Assembly: GCA_947579665.1 (NCBI GenBank)
Contig: OX388345.1
Span: 56,783,454-56,847,453, forward strand
Reading direction: 5' to 3'
Origin: Sympetrum striolatum
Lineage: Eukaryota; Arthropoda; Insecta; Odonata; Libellulidae
DNA: 64,000 bases
The notes under the pieces were generated by a model. The model had not been told where the DNA came from. It did no database searches and saw nothing but the letters and a program-made list of their open reading frames with translations. Every line of letters begins with the position of its first letter. Positions within the stretch are counted from its first letter, which is position 1. Both the position numbers and the translations under genes were made by a program. Below are positions 11,613 through 25,605 of the stretch, one piece after another.

Positions 11613-14600
11613 GAAGTCTAATTTTTTATTAGCTTCTGTTATTTTCAAGTTTAGCAGAGGTCATAACTATTTCTATTTTGGACCTCTGGTGAGATATCGA
11701 CTTAGTGATGATAGCCTGATTACCAGAGAATTAGAAGTATTCAAATTTGGAGATTTTATTTCTTAGGAAATTAAACATCGCCAAATAATTCCACGACAGT
11801 GAAAATCGATTCCTTTTAATACCATTTTCGAACGAAATTGCCCTATCTTTTTCTCGAGAAACGGTCGAAGCCCTTAGGGCTTGTGTTGGGATCCAGCGAT
11901 GATTGACGACCTTTCTCTTCCCCGCCGAATCATTGGGGTCACACCCTCCAACGATATTTGAGCGCAATTACTACGACTCCGCTCATTTGCAAGCGGAGAC
12001 CCGTTTTCAACACTTCGAAAACGCGCGAAAGAAAAAAAAGAAGGCGAAAAAGTGTTTACTTTTTCACGGGGTGGTGCGGATGGAGGGCGCGATAAATATC
12101 TTATCTCCTGCGACCAAAAAGTGAGAATATACGCCACGAAATACTCCCTGCGTTTGGCAATTGATCTGGGGAAGCTGATTTATTTGCGGGTTCGTTTTAT
12201 TTTTGGCCGCAAAAATCAACTCCAGTGGGTCGAGCGTTGGAATGCAGAAAGAGGTACAGGTCTTAAATGTGTCGCTTAAGCGAATTCCTGCTTTCCAGCG
12301 ATGTTTTCACGCTGTACTGCTCGCTCGTAATGAGTTTCGATATCACGTTGAGGATGTAAACTCCGCGAATTTACGTTTTATGTCTACGCAATGAATAATT
12401 TTAGCAATCCCTAAATTAAGTTTAGATATATGCCTTTAATTATTCATCTATTACTCAACGTGTTCTGCCCTAACTTTGTAGAGCTCCATTTAAATTTCAA
12501 ACACAGAACTTAATATTTTTGCTAGATTACAGTGAAATTCTAAAATAGTACGCTAGTGGAAAATACTGTTTTGTTATTTTAAATTTATCCTTCTTCTCTC
12601 TAACAGTATTCTAAAGACCATAAAGTTCAACTTCACTCATTCAATCTTCATCGTCCTTTTTATTGCTAACGATATTATTTATACAAAACTAATACAATTC
12701 AATCATCTTATTAGAGAGATTAAAATATTGACTTTTGCTGCCTTTCTGAAAAAATGAACGTATGTATTTCTTTGCCCATCCAAATAGAGAGGATTACAAT
12801 ATTATTTATTGAAAAACTTAATCTCTCTTTTCTAAGCGATAAATCCGATGACACTGAGATAATTTCGTATTAAACAATGAAAAATTTGGATCTTAAAAAA
12901 GTGTAAATTAATAATGAAGCGATAATTTGTACAAGGCGATGAACTTTAAAGAAGAGTTAATTTCAGCGATAATTTACGTAGAGAAGCAATGTAGAATATA
13001 CCTAAGTTTTAATGAGAAGTGAAAATTAAAATTTATAAGTCGATCAGTTTCATCTATCAGTATAGTCAGATGCCAAAAAACCCTCAAACGTAGCATTATC
13101 GTAAGAGTGTTCATCTGGTTACTACGGAAATTAACAAAAAATCTATATCACATATTCAGTAGCCATTAAGTTATTTGAAGTCGCAGAATTGTCTCTCAAA
13201 AATTTCTGTCTGCTGCATGGACAAACAATTGGAATTTATCGAGAGTTATAGACTATTGAAATCCACACACCATTAGAGATAGGACCTTTCTTTCCGTGTC
13301 ATTCAACTCGACCGATTCGAAAACTCGGATTATGGGCAGGCATTTTTAGATCCGTTCGTGATGGTCTTTTCCATCAGCATCCCACCCCCGTCAGCAACCA
13401 CGTGACTGGTGTTTAAATAGTTTGAAGGAGTGAGGCGAGGGCGTGGTTAGAGACACGGAGTAATAAAAGAGGTGTACGCGGGAAAGCCACTCATATGGGA
13501 GCACGACATCGAAACACAGCAAGCGCTACTCGGCGTCATCTCTTAAATATGTCAAAGCGATACATTTAGAAAAGGAGTTAAACATGTTCGCCGTTAACGA
13601 CAAATGCTTTCTCCGGTCATCCTATCGCTCTTAAGCGCACTTCGGTAAGGCGTCGACTATGACATTTTGCCTTTCTCTTGACCACTGTCTATAATTCATT
13701 TTCCTTTCCCTTTCTGAGAAAAAGATATTGCGGAGTATAAAAGGAGAGGTGAAAAAATCCAATTATTGGGGATTCGTCGTCCAAGGTATAACCTCCATGT
13801 TCCCACACCTTTCTCTCCTTCTAATTCTAGTTCTAAGGAATGAATTCGGAGAAATATAATTTTCAGAAAATGCAAAGTGTAGAGAGTACTTTTTCGGAAA
13901 TTAAGAAATATTTCTTTAAAATACAGTATTTCATGTGAAAAATGTTCAATCAATTATTAAAAAACTGAATTAAATAATATTATTGGAACAATGTAGCACT
14001 AACAACGGACTTTTCACCAACGAAGTGGAATCAATACAATGTATTTTTTTATAAAGTTCATTTCCTATAAAGTAACCTATAAAAAAAGATATTTCTAATG
14101 TTACCTTAGATGGGAAGGGTATTTTTCTGAAATTTTATGCACTCAAGGCGTTTATTTAAGCAATTTTATAGGTTTGATAGTTTATTAAATTATTCGTAAT
14201 TTCTTCATGTTTTGTATTTTTTTATTTTTGTATTTGTATTTTCTTATTTATGTATGATAAATTCCCAAGAAGATTTATTGAGGTTATTATTTATCGAAAA
14301 GTAACTCCTTAATGTACTTTAAAGACTAATATCGTCATAGTATTTAGCATAATTCCCCACTGATGATAATTTAAAATCATTCTCAGTCATTTATGTTTTC
14401 GTAAAAATTTAAGAAAGTTAGTCCTGGAGTTATGGATAAAATATATTAATAATTGATCTATTTAGAATACTAAGCACCAAAAACGTTAATGACATGGCGA
14501 TATGCATATTTCCTTCCAAATGGAAGCAGATTAGGAGCAAAATATGCATATCCCATATCATCTATGTTCCTTGATTTTTTTGGTGCTTCGTTTATTCTAT

Positions 14601-17600
14601 TTCAAGCATCAGTGGCCTTCTATTATTATACAATTGATAAATGTGATAAAAAGGTACAACATACTGTTATGAAAAAGACCTAAGAAAACCGAAATTAATC
14701 CGAAGGCTTGACATGAAAAGAAATCCTATTGTTCGAGCAGTAGCTGCAATGGATGAAATATTAGTCTTCAAACCCATCAAATTCGTGCTTTTTTCTCATC
14801 TTAGTTCAGAAGAGTGAGATGTATGATTTCTCTCTTTGGAAGTATCCGTTCACTTCTGCATCCTTCGTGTTCTTCTTGATCTCCCGATCTCCGAAAAGTA
14901 CTTAATCATCTGTTGTGCAACCGATTCCATTGTTGGGCGTCCACAGCGGATTCCCCAGTCTTGATGGAAACGGACGGAATTTAATTGAATTACGTGCGCC
15001 CTCTTCGGCCAATTCTGTGCCTTTTCGTGATCGGCTGTCGCTCAGTCTTTTTTACGTCAGACTTCGTTCGATGAAAAACGAGGAGGATTGGGAAATTGAC
15101 GCAGCGTGTTTCCGTGTTTCATTAGGTATCATCAACTTCGAAAACAAATGATAAGGGTTCTACGAAGGTTTGAATATTATGCCCATGTCCTCTTTCAAAA
15201 TGAAGCATTATAAAAACATGGAAGAGTAAAAAATTGGGACGTCGTTAATTGATCGAAAAATAGACATTTTAAGGGAAAAGGTGTTCAATATAAAGGAGTA
15301 TAAAAAGTCAAAAACCGATCTGTTCAAACCATTAGTCATTCAGGTAAAGATTTAAAATCCTCTCTTGTGTTGTAATCCATGTACTGATGGTTCAACAGCG
15401 AAGATGTTGGAATTAAAATCTGCTCTTTTTATTGCCTATCCTAGGTTTTGATTTTTTCGGAATCGATTACATTAATTATGGGCTGCCATCAGAAGAAATT
15501 CTACTTGCAGCGTATATAATAATATATACATTAATTAATTAATTAATTACTCTGAAGGTTATTTTCACAATATAACCATTTCATTCTACTATATACATAT
15601 ACATTTCAGAGAAATTTGGATAAATTATAAATTAATAATCAAAGAATAAAACAAATAACTTTTGTGATGAGACTCGCAAATAAAATGAAGTAGTTTCTTG
15701 AATAAAATGAACGGAGAAATTCCCATATAACTTTTAATAAAGTTTACAGTTTCAAGCAATAAAACTGATTCCATAACCAAAATCTTCTAACGTAAAAATC
15801 TTTTATAGGTATGCTCATATGATTGTATACTTAAAAGTCAACAGCAGAAATATTAAAAATAAGAAAACAATTTCTTACGGCATCTTAAGGTTTATCGACG
15901 CCTTAATGCTCTCTAGGGTTCTATAAGCAAAATTCTTACCGTCAATTAGTAAAAAAGAGAAAACTATGGACCAAGGAAAATGAACAATGAGATAGAATAT
16001 GGAATGAATTTGAATTGATTGCAGCAAGAAATTATTAATTTAATCTATAAATTCAGCAACTCAGTATTTTATGATTTGCCAATCGTAGGAGTAATTTTTG
16101 TATAAGAAAACGTATCATTTGTGCCATGAATTTTCGTAACGAAAATTTCATTTAGTTCCCGATCACAGGATTGAAATCAAATGGATATTGAAACAATGAC
16201 TCCAGTGCCCGGGAGTAATTTTATTTCCAAGGCACATCAGCATCGGTGAATATCGGATTGTACGAACTTACTGTTGCGAAAAGGCCATTTCGGTAATTGA
16301 ACAACTTCGCCGATAAAAGTGAAACCCGGTGCGCTACTCAAATTGAATGCAGCGGTTAAAACTCTTGGCTAAACAAAGACAAAGCTACTCCCACACTCTA
16401 ATCCAGATAATAGGATTTTCGAATCGGATATTGAAGGTGACTGAAGCGGGAATTGCGACACGCTCCAGGGACACTTTAGGTTGAAAAGTTCGAAATCGAA
16501 CTATCTATCATTTCATTATTGCAATAACGACAGTTCTCCGACCCTGAAGCTTATCTTTTTTCAACCTCCGGACATTTTCATGACAACTGCTATCTCGACT
16601 AATTAAGCGGAACAAATTGGATGCGGATTCCGACGCAGATTTCTCCTCTCGCAATCCATTTCAACAATTGCCTTTTTCTTCGCGATTCCGTTCGCACGCG
16701 TTACGTTTTCGGAGCTGGGATCTTTCTCATCGCCGCTCTTTTCTTCCCTTTTTGGGCGAGGGAGAATAAGATGGAAACGAGCTCAAAGGCTCTAATTAGC
16801 CGGCCCTCATTAATTCGCTTGGGAAATGGGAAAGCTAGACCGCGGGTCTAAGAAATCCGGGCCGCGAGGTCTTAAAAAATAGTTCCCTGCCTTTTTACAC
16901 AATCGGACGTAACCCTTCGTAATTAATGTTGAGAACATTTTATTCCTCTGCAATACGGTGGAGTTACATGAAACATGAAATACAGCAAGCATGTGCCAAA
17001 TTAAAAGTGATGAATTTTCGTTTCACTCCTGCAGGGACGTGAGATTATAAGGAAGATGATATTGAATCGTGTGGCTCGCGTCTCACTAACTTTCTTTCGA
17101 ATTCAATTTTTAGCATCGATTCGTATTTGAATCAGAGTTTGGAATGTGGATAATTTTTAACCAAATAATGCACTTGAGTTACATTGAAACTATATAGGTT
17201 CCGAGTTGAGTTAAGTTTACGCACAAACTTCCGGTCGATTCGAAACAAACCGATCGATTTACTTGAAACTGGAAAGAATCCGAATCTTCACATTCAGATT
17301 CGAAATGAAACTATACTGGATTTATAACTACTCCAATTATATTTCTCAGGCGATAAAATAAAATTCGTGAAATATGCGGCTCAAATGTCAAACGGCTACA
17401 TGGAAGACCTAAAATGTGTAGTTTACTCTTGAGATTAAAACTTAATTCCATCAATATGATGATGAGAATGATTTTTGAGACAATTATGAGAAGTCAAAAA
17501 AGATCAACAAAGCGATTCATCATCGTAATCAACAACTATTTACCCCTATCTTACTTGAAATTTTCACTTGCAAACAAAACATTTCATCTAGAGTATATAT

Positions 17601-20600
17601 AGAATATCGATCCATAAAAATAGCCATTTAAGTGTCCCAAAATGTTACTATAACATTGAATTATAATTTACTAGATTTATTAATATCCGTTTACTATCTT
17701 TTCTGAAGGAAGCCGGAGTAGTTGTTTCAAATCTTACCACAGATTTTTAAGCAATTTGATTTCTTGATAAGTTCCACAGTTCTTAGCATACATATACGTT
17801 GGGTTTCCAATACCATCCTTGGCGTACTGAATAAGCATTTAGAGGAAATAAGCATCCACTACAACTTCATCCAAATCAACGGACAAACGGACGAAACAAA
17901 AGGAAAATCATGAAATAGATCGTTAGAGAAGTTTATAGAGATGCATCCGGCTTAGAATCTCTCTAGACTCGTGAGACTAAAAACCGGTTGGAAACCAACA
18001 TTTGAAATGAAAACGGAGCTCATGCCTGTAAGACAGAATGTGGAGGGAATTAAATCGCAAACTCGTCTGTCGCCTGCACCCACGCCACGTGAATCGAAAG
18101 GAAAATCGCGACGGCCGTACCCGTTTCACAGCTGGAGAAGGTCTGTCAGTCACAGTTCGCTGGCTAATGAATCATGTCCCCTCATAATGACTGCCGATGC
18201 TTTCTGATGACGACACGAGCGTCCCTTTGCAATGCATGCGCGCACTTGATTTCACTTGCTGACCTCGGCTGCTGCTAAGCGCTTTCCTGTTAGCCGCTCA
18301 CATCATTCACTCTCAACTATTCGGTCTCTATTTTTTCCTCGCTCGGATTCTGCTCCTTTCGAGAAGCATTTCCTGGCAGCTTTCGGAGTAATTAGTAAAT
18401 TATATGGATGATACGAAGGTACGGTGGAACGAATCGCTTTTACTGAGCTGCTCCCTGGCTATTTCTTCATTTATTTAATGCCAACGTCTGCGTGGAAGAA
18501 GCTCTATAAGCAGAGGGAAATTACTCATAATTCTCTGCTGCGGGGGGCATATTTCAGACTTTATACGCAAAGCGCCGCTATAACCAAACAAATTGCATCC
18601 ATTCGAAGAATGTTTTCTTCGAAGGTGTGAAATAAAAGAGTGGGAAACGGATACTAGAGAAACATAAATCCATTTCTCATGCGTATTTCTGAGGTTGTTC
18701 TTGAACGTTTACTAATGACCGTAGCTACTGTAAGTCAATGCGATGGCTTAATTGATGAAATAACGAAACTTTCTCATTGGGAACACTGAAAACAGATTCA
18801 AATGCGAAGCGGCGAGTTTTTGCTTTTACAAAACTCAAAGGTCCAATGTTTGTTAATGGATGAGTCGAATGGATTTGCTAATTCACCAATAGATCTGTGA
18901 TAGGATGCAGTTACCTATCTTCTTGTAACCAAAGAATGACCATCTTTATATTTGTTCTTTTTAATCGTCCATTGAAGCAGAATTTATGCTTTCTAAGGGG
19001 TATCACTATTATAAAATGTATTCGCATAATTTCTAATTAACTTAGACGTTATCTCAGACGACCATAGTAAGCATGGCTAATGAATGAGCTGTTACTTGAT
19101 AGATGTCATTATTTAAAACAATTCTCAATAATACCTGTTTAAAAACCATTTAAAGGTTCTTTCAAAATTCTTTCAAAAAAACCTTCCACAATCATCCATA
19201 ACGTGAAATTTCAATGAGATGAAATGTATAAAATCATGTATGCCTCGCATAAAACAGTAGACGTTTAGAGAAAACATTTTTTGATGGATTATCGAAAACT
19301 TTTACAACACTAGGAAGTAATATTTCTTTGTATCAAGAACTAAACAGGAGATTAGACACCGTGGGTAAAAATTTCCAATATTGCAAAAAGTCATTTACGA
19401 AGAATGTATAAATGTTTTATCTCATAGAAAAATAATCCTTCCAAGAATCTAAGTATATTTTCCAAGGGGAGTATAGAATTTCTAAAACGAAACGACGTGT
19501 ACATACATATTGACATACATTTTAGACTTATTCTGCGAGAGATCTGTACTCTTTTTCACTGAAGGAAAAAGAGCAAAGATAAATCTCATAAACCAACGAA
19601 ACTGATTTCCCTCGTTCACGCTCACTGAATCTTACAAAAACATCACTTGGGCAACTGCTCAATATCTCACGGCCAAGAATAATAATATTTCCATACTCCT
19701 TGAGAATTGTGCTCTCTCCTTCTCTCACCACTCGCTTTCCAAATTTCCGACCATGAAAGTTCGCTCAGTGCGCTACACAACCGTCACTGAGAACGGTAAT
19801 TGCCAGCTTACGGGAGAAAGCTAAGCTCACACTAATACTTGCAATCGTAAGCTTATTACTGAGCCTTGAGATAAAAACTGAACTATTGATGAATTGAAAA
19901 ATACGAACTTTATTTGTCGTTATTTCAGACTAGGAATATTATTTACCGCGAGAAATAAACCTCTATCATAATATCAAGGGTTTTAATCTTCTTTGTTAGT
20001 ATTTAGTTTCAATTGGAGGAATCAGAGAGCTCCCGATGAAATGTATCGGGATGAGGAAAAAGCTTAAATAAAATAAAAGATCTTATTCTATTTATTTCTT
20101 ATTTAGCCAAAAATAGTAAAAGAATATTCTGAAAAAATTCCTGGCATAAACAGAAGAGCAGAACTCAAGTAAATGCTACATGTTTAGGTAAGTAAGAATT
20201 CTTCAATGAAAATGAAATCTTACAATGGGCTCAATAACGCTTATCGAAAAGGAAAGAATTCTGCTAATCCTCAAAATTCACAACGTATTTATACGCAATA
20301 TCGAGGAAATCATTATGTATTTTGTCATTTAATAATATGGAGAGATGCTCAGATGTGCTTAGCAATTATAACTATCCTTTAAAGAGGTAAACTGATCACG
20401 TCAGATCTGATAATGTAATACCTATAACAAAAAAGTATTACTAATATGTGGTGAAGTTCCTAAACCCTTTTTCGTGAACTTAGAAGTTTGAGTAAATGAG
20501 GCATCACTTATCTCATTAACGTATTGCAAAATTAGGGTACTACATTTTTATTATATAAGAGCATTATATAATTTATAGGAAAGGAATACGGGCGATATAT

Positions 20601-23239
20601 AGGAATATATTAATAGTTTAGTATATTTAGTCCGTATTGCTATTTAATGTTTAATTTAACCGAATTTGAAAAGCAGTTAGACGATAATCATCAGCAGAGT
20701 AATTAATATGTATTCAAGGATGTCATCGATACTGGTGGTGGCAATTGCATGAAAGGACAAGGAAAAATTGAGGTATTTTTCAATCCCTAAACAGCATTAG
20801 AAAGGAATACTTCAAGTTGACCCCTGAGGAAAACCACAAGACAAAGGATCCTCAACATCCGCCTTCGCCGAATTCCTCCCTCTACAACGAGATCATCCCA
20901 GGAGGTTGACCTTGGGCTCGGACATTTTTTCATGATGCTGGGGTGACTCCACTGGTATTTTCATCCCAGTAAAAAATCCCCTTTCTTGATGATGAGATAG
21001 AGGATCCTTTTCCTTTCATCTCGCTGCCCGCAGCACGCAAGATGGCCTTGCAGTGCCAATGAGGCGGATGCAGGAAAGTCCCCGTGCACGTCCGGTTCGA
21101 CGGATTCCTAAGACGCCTTTTGAAATCAGACCATTAAGGAAATGGCAGACGATCCGCAGCGCCTACAGGATAATGTTACAGGAGATGTGGGATGGGATGT
21201 ACTGTTACGCAATTCATTGCGCGTGGCGGTCGGAATTCCCATCTGATCCCGGGGGTACTTAAAGAGGGATGCAAGGAGGGAATCCTGAAAAATCCGGTTA
21301 TGCTTAGCAGGGCGGTTTCTGCACCACTGAAGATAGAAGAATTCCGGGAAAAAAGTTATGTGGTATTTCCTTTCAATGCGAATGACAACCTTCGCTTAGA
21401 GGAAATAAATAGTAGATGAAGTTCGGAGAAAGTATTCTCTGATGTTGAGCGGTATTTGTATGGATTAATTTCTGTAATTCTTAACTTATTACGAATTCTT
21501 AATTTAATCGAATTTCATACAGTCAAATCTGTGGATTTGTTACCACTACAACGTGGGCTATTCTAATTAAGTATTCTACTCTAATTTTCATCATGAATAA
21601 TAATTTCAAAGATATCCTTGGCAAAGAGAAAAAAATGGGAATGAGCGAAAAACAAATTCGGGAATGTCGGAAAAGATAACTCTTATTTTATTTGAAGGAA
21701 TGAAAATTCAGGAGCCAATATGTACCATTGAAGCCTTTAGAGAGTAGTTGGCTTATTATTCTCTAGAGGATTCAAAGAACATAAACGAGAAAATAGATTT
21801 CAAAGAGATGTTAAACATAAATTACTCTTTTTCGTTTATTATAATCTATTGTAAAAAGATTGTATTTTCCCATTGTTTTGTGCTCAACAATTGGTAGCAT
21901 CGAGTAAATTATTTATTTATTCTTAAGGAATACAATTAGGCACCAGGTCAGGTGGTATTAATTTCTATGGGGGAGGGAACAATAAAATAATCTGCCTGGT
22001 ATTCACCCTAGTCGGGAGGAAAACCCCACAAGACCTCCCAAATGTGCTATGGGATCGTGCTCCCGAATGCTATGGGAAAAGTAATGAAAACTGAAAGGAA
22101 GGTATTAACCCTTAATATAAGGGAGAGGTAACTTGTCAACCATTTTCCGAAGGCTTGCTGATTTTACCTCAGTATGACTTACAATAAGCCCTCGTTATTG
22201 GAAGTAGACAAGCATCCTGTAAAATTCTGCACACATGATTTTTACTTTAGCTTTATTTTCAGCTGTTGGATAGAACTGCCCTTCGCCTACAGAATTTTGT
22301 GACTCCGCAGATATTCCAGCGATCATTCACAGTTGAGATGGCTTTTTCAAGCGTTTTGGGCAGAGAGACGGAATTCGTCTCACGATGAGGAAATCAAAAT
22401 TCCATCTTTTTCCCTTCGCGATTAAAAAACCTCGCGGAGGATTTTTTAGCAAATCAGCCTCGGGAAAACTAAGAAACGCCGCCGTGTTATACTTTTTATT
22501 CGCATCGCTGACTCTGAGATATTACGTGAATGGATTTTTTCGACGGATAAGCATTTGTGACTTTGGACATTGACTTTTAACTTCTTTTTGCGTCATAACG
22601 TAGAGTGATTTCTTAAGGCAACTTACACAAATTTAAAATAAGTCAATTTACATACATTATATTATACGAAGAGGATGTACAAGAAAGATTGAAATATGAA
22701 GTAAATCCTGAGTGACAGCAATGATAATAGAATTCGTAAGAAGATCCATCGGCTATTTTGTTCTTCCTCAGAAAAACTCCGACTTCTTCTCGTGATTCTG
22801 ATTCAATTGATCGAACCAATTGTTGTCCTCTACGAGGATACGCCCAACAGATTTAAAATTAAACTTGAGACTATTATCCTCCTTATCATTCGGGAGGAAT
22901 TGGGACGGAAAGATGTTTAGCTTGAGATTGCTCGTATCCACCCTTTGATCTCGGACGCATGTAATGAAAATTGTGAGATTACATCATGTTTTGTTTGAAA
23001 CTCTCCTCTACAACGGTCACGCTTCAGCTACAGCTTAGTGATCGTGTTCTAGTGATCCTGTTTGTGACTTTCTTAGGCCAGCTTGCGATCGATGGAACTT
23101 ATGCAGAAAACTGGAAAAAGGTCCACCATCTTTTCATCTTGAATATGAAGAAAAATTATTTTTGAACATTAATTCTAAATTATTTGGCCGGAATTCGTGG
23201 AAAGACATACTGAAGAGTGAAGAAAAATCTAGTAATATT
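11613..23239. other. Long non-coding stretch, no gene recognised
   Basis: About 11.6 kb of AT-rich sequence with GC-richer patches near 11900-12280, 13380-13560, 14915-15150, 16620-16860, 17970-18370 and 20850-21420. Open frames are short (mostly under 80 codons), overlap on both strands and show no domain I recognise. A TATAAAAGG sequence near 13737 and a CACGTG E-box near 13400 are seen, but without an accompanying gene they could be chance. A short (AATT)n run lies near 15532-15550. I see no transposon ends. Confidence 0.4.
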
Positions 23240-23336
23240 CACCCAATTTTTTTAATTAGTCGACCGGTTGCAGTTTACTTGTACTTGAGGATGGCTTTGT
23301 AGCCGATACCGGTCGACTAAACAAAAGAAATTGTGT
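23240..23336 (+). ncRNA. Small inverted-repeat unit with degenerate hammerhead-ribozyme-like core
   Basis: A ~97 bp unit has inverted ends: TTAGTCGACCGGT at 23257 pairs with ACCGGTCGACTAA at 23308, and the similarity extends outward into (A/C)CCAATTT-type sequence. Inside, TTGAGGA at 23285-23291 corresponds to the hammerhead box CTGATGA. It is followed by one extra T, then stem GGCT/AGCC with a 4 nt loop (23293-23304), then GAT in place of GAA, then ACCGGTC as a minimal helix III and candidate cleavage site. Both core boxes carry substitutions, so this copy is probably inactive. The architecture matches the copies at 30721, 33577, 36589 and 51616. The ribozyme assignment is inference from the box order and spacing. 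Confidence 0.4.
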
Positions 23337-24443
23337 AGAAATTACTTGGTTTTTTACTCACTTTTAAACATGTTTACAAAGATCGAATTATGAAATATAG
23401 CATGGTTCACGATGCAAAGTATAACAGCAAATTGATTGATTTTTACTCATGTGAGTCATAAGTGATTGCAGGAAACCATTTCTTTATTCCAAATGTTAAT
23501 TAATAAAACACTTTTACTCACGAAAAATGGAAATCCACCCAGTCAATGTTCCTCCCAATTTTCTTGGTTCTACCCAGTTAAACATCACACCCTAGTAATA
23601 GATTTGATGGTCAGATAGATGACTGTGACTCCTTCCTAGTTCGCTCCGTTAATTACTCCACCGTTCGATTCAATTTAAATTCCTCTTCCTTAACGATTTC
23701 CTCGTGATCTCCGAGTCGGATGGATGCAGCGATTCGAGGAGACTCGGAAAGAACTAGCAAAAATATTTCGCAGTAAGGAATTCTCCAACAATGTTCCGAA
23801 TTTATGTGTTCTTGTACATTGTGTACTCGGAGAGTTTATACATGCAATCCATTTCCTTGCCCTCCTTAGACTCCTACACATTTATCTCCCTTTCATTCTT
23901 CGTTTTATCATTCTACACATCCCATTCCATCCCTCCGTATCCCTTCACTTTGCTTTCGACTGAATTATGAAGAGTAAAAGCAAAATAGATGCATTCCCTC
24001 AGATTTACGCCAAAATAAGTCTTGTGTATTAAGGTGAAATCGATTTAATGATACCGCTTCTTTTACCCAAAGCAGTTTTTTGGCCAAACTTACATAAAAA
24101 GTCATAAATTAAGTTTTTGACGGTAAAACAAAAGAAAAATATATCACTGATTCGCGTAAGTATCCTATAATTGAAGTATTAAAGTCGGAATGGATTTACT
24201 ATTAGCACCTTCAATAAATCCAAAGGCTTCCTGTTTCTACAGCAATCCCTTCAATGACATTAGAGGAGTCAAAGTGATAGAATGATCTTAATTTATTAAG
24301 CTAATGATAACCGAACAGAAAATTTACATAGAAGAAATTCGAAGTTTGAAAGATATCGAATAATCATCTACTAATATTGACTCTCAAAGCCAAATATTGC
24401 GTTAAAAAGAAGGGATGTTGCAAATGAAATGTATACCCGAAAA
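23337..24443. other. Non-coding, nothing recognised
   Basis: AT-rich sequence. Overlapping antisense frames near 23690-23960 have no recognisable similarity. Nothing else can be supported. Confidence 0.5.
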
Positions 24444-24830
24444 CTGGAGAATTTGCAGCACAAGACGATGCGTTTTTTTAAGAAATACAGCCATAGAAGA
24501 GCAATCGTTACAGAAATACTCACTGACGCAAGTTGGGAATCTTTGAAAGAAAACAGCTTAAAAGCTGGACTACGATTGTTATAAAATTTTAGAGAAAATA
24601 CGTTTGTGGAAGACGTAATAGGTATTACTCCACCTTCTCAATACTACGAACGATCCGGCGACGAGCGTAAATAAGAGAATAGATGCGGGGACATTTTGTT
24701 TCCAAAGCTCATCCTTTCCTCCAAGGAAACGCAATTATTACACACATAAGATATGGACCGATCTCTCAGTTCTCATCATTCTTGAAACATGCCAATAAGC
24801 AGCTAGGAGGGTATAAATGTAGATTTAGAT
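24444..24830 (+). pseudogene. Decayed LINE (CR1/Jockey-type) ORF2 C-terminus and 3' end
   Basis: Read from 24444, the frame gives a segment that aligns by eye with the C-terminal region of the reverse transcriptase ORF at 40013-42922. Shared features in order are LENLQ.K..RFFKKY, VTEILTDASWESL, a leucine/arginine-rich segment, NFRENTF..DV, and a PP.YY motif. These residues correspond to the region after the RT catalytic domain in CR1-like elements. Two in-frame stops (24582-24584 and 24672-24674) and the absence of upstream RT motifs show a 5'-truncated, dead copy. After the coding remnant, the sequence near 24800-24830 has a short TGTAGATTTAGA-like tail, which may be the 3' terminus. The copy is much more diverged than the one at 36283, so it is an older or different subfamily. 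Confidence 0.65.
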
Positions 24831-25327
24831 AATGTTAACCTTTTGATCCAAAAGATATCACGTCTCTTTAACGATGACTGACCAAAAACGCTTTACATCC
24901 AAGAGAACGACCGACTCATTACTCACACTTTCCTGAAATTAGGAGGAAGTCACGCAGTCTCTCTCGACGGCCACATTCTAAAAAATGATTAATCCCCATC
25001 TTTTACCCTGTCATCATCGACAACCCCTTCATCAATAACCACGCTAAATTAACCTTCTAAGAGGAGATTTCGACGCACGTTATTCTTTCATGGTCACGCT
25101 GCGTTGGCGGAGAGTGTGTCTTCATGACGAAGGCACTGAATTTTCCCGAATTATGCAAACGGGAAAGATTTGGGAAATGGGCCGAATCATGGATCTCATT
25201 ATACTCATTAAAATGCTCTTTTATGGCGATGTCGTCATTACCTCTTTATAAATTTCATGGCTCACCTTTGAGGCGCTTTTTTTCCATTCGGCTAGTGGAA
25301 GGAATGTACGATGCGTTTCACATGGAA
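24831..25327. other. Non-coding, nothing recognised
   Basis: No element ends or supported coding sequence. A short plus-strand open frame (25124-25390) runs into the duplicated segment that follows and has no recognisable similarity. Confidence 0.5.
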
Positions 25328-25605
25328 ACAATCGTATTAGCATTTATGTTTGTATCGTGTTGTCGAGATTCTACGAGAAAGCGAACTTAGTATCGTTTAA
25401 GGGGAATTTTCTCATTTGTTCAATCAAGACTCCATCTTAAATGACCAACAAGACTGTAATGATTTTCCCATTCAATACAATCGTATTAGCAGATATAGTT
25501 GTGTTGCTGGGATTCTATAAAAAAAGTGAACTTGGTATCGTTATCATATTAGGAAACTGAGCGCATTTGTTTAATAAACATTCAATCTAAAATGTCCACC
25601 GAGAC
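25328..25605. repeat. Diverged tandem duplication, period about 149 bp
   Basis: Unit 1 (25328 to about 25454) and unit 2 (25477-25605) both begin ACAATCGTATTAGCA. They share in order a GTTGT..GGGATTCTA-like phrase, GCGAACTTAGTATCGTT / GTGAACTTGGTATCGTT, CATTTGTT.AAT, and an end CCAACAAGAC / CCACCGAGAC. Several small indels and many substitutions separate the units, so the duplication is old. No function can be assigned. Confidence 0.75.
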
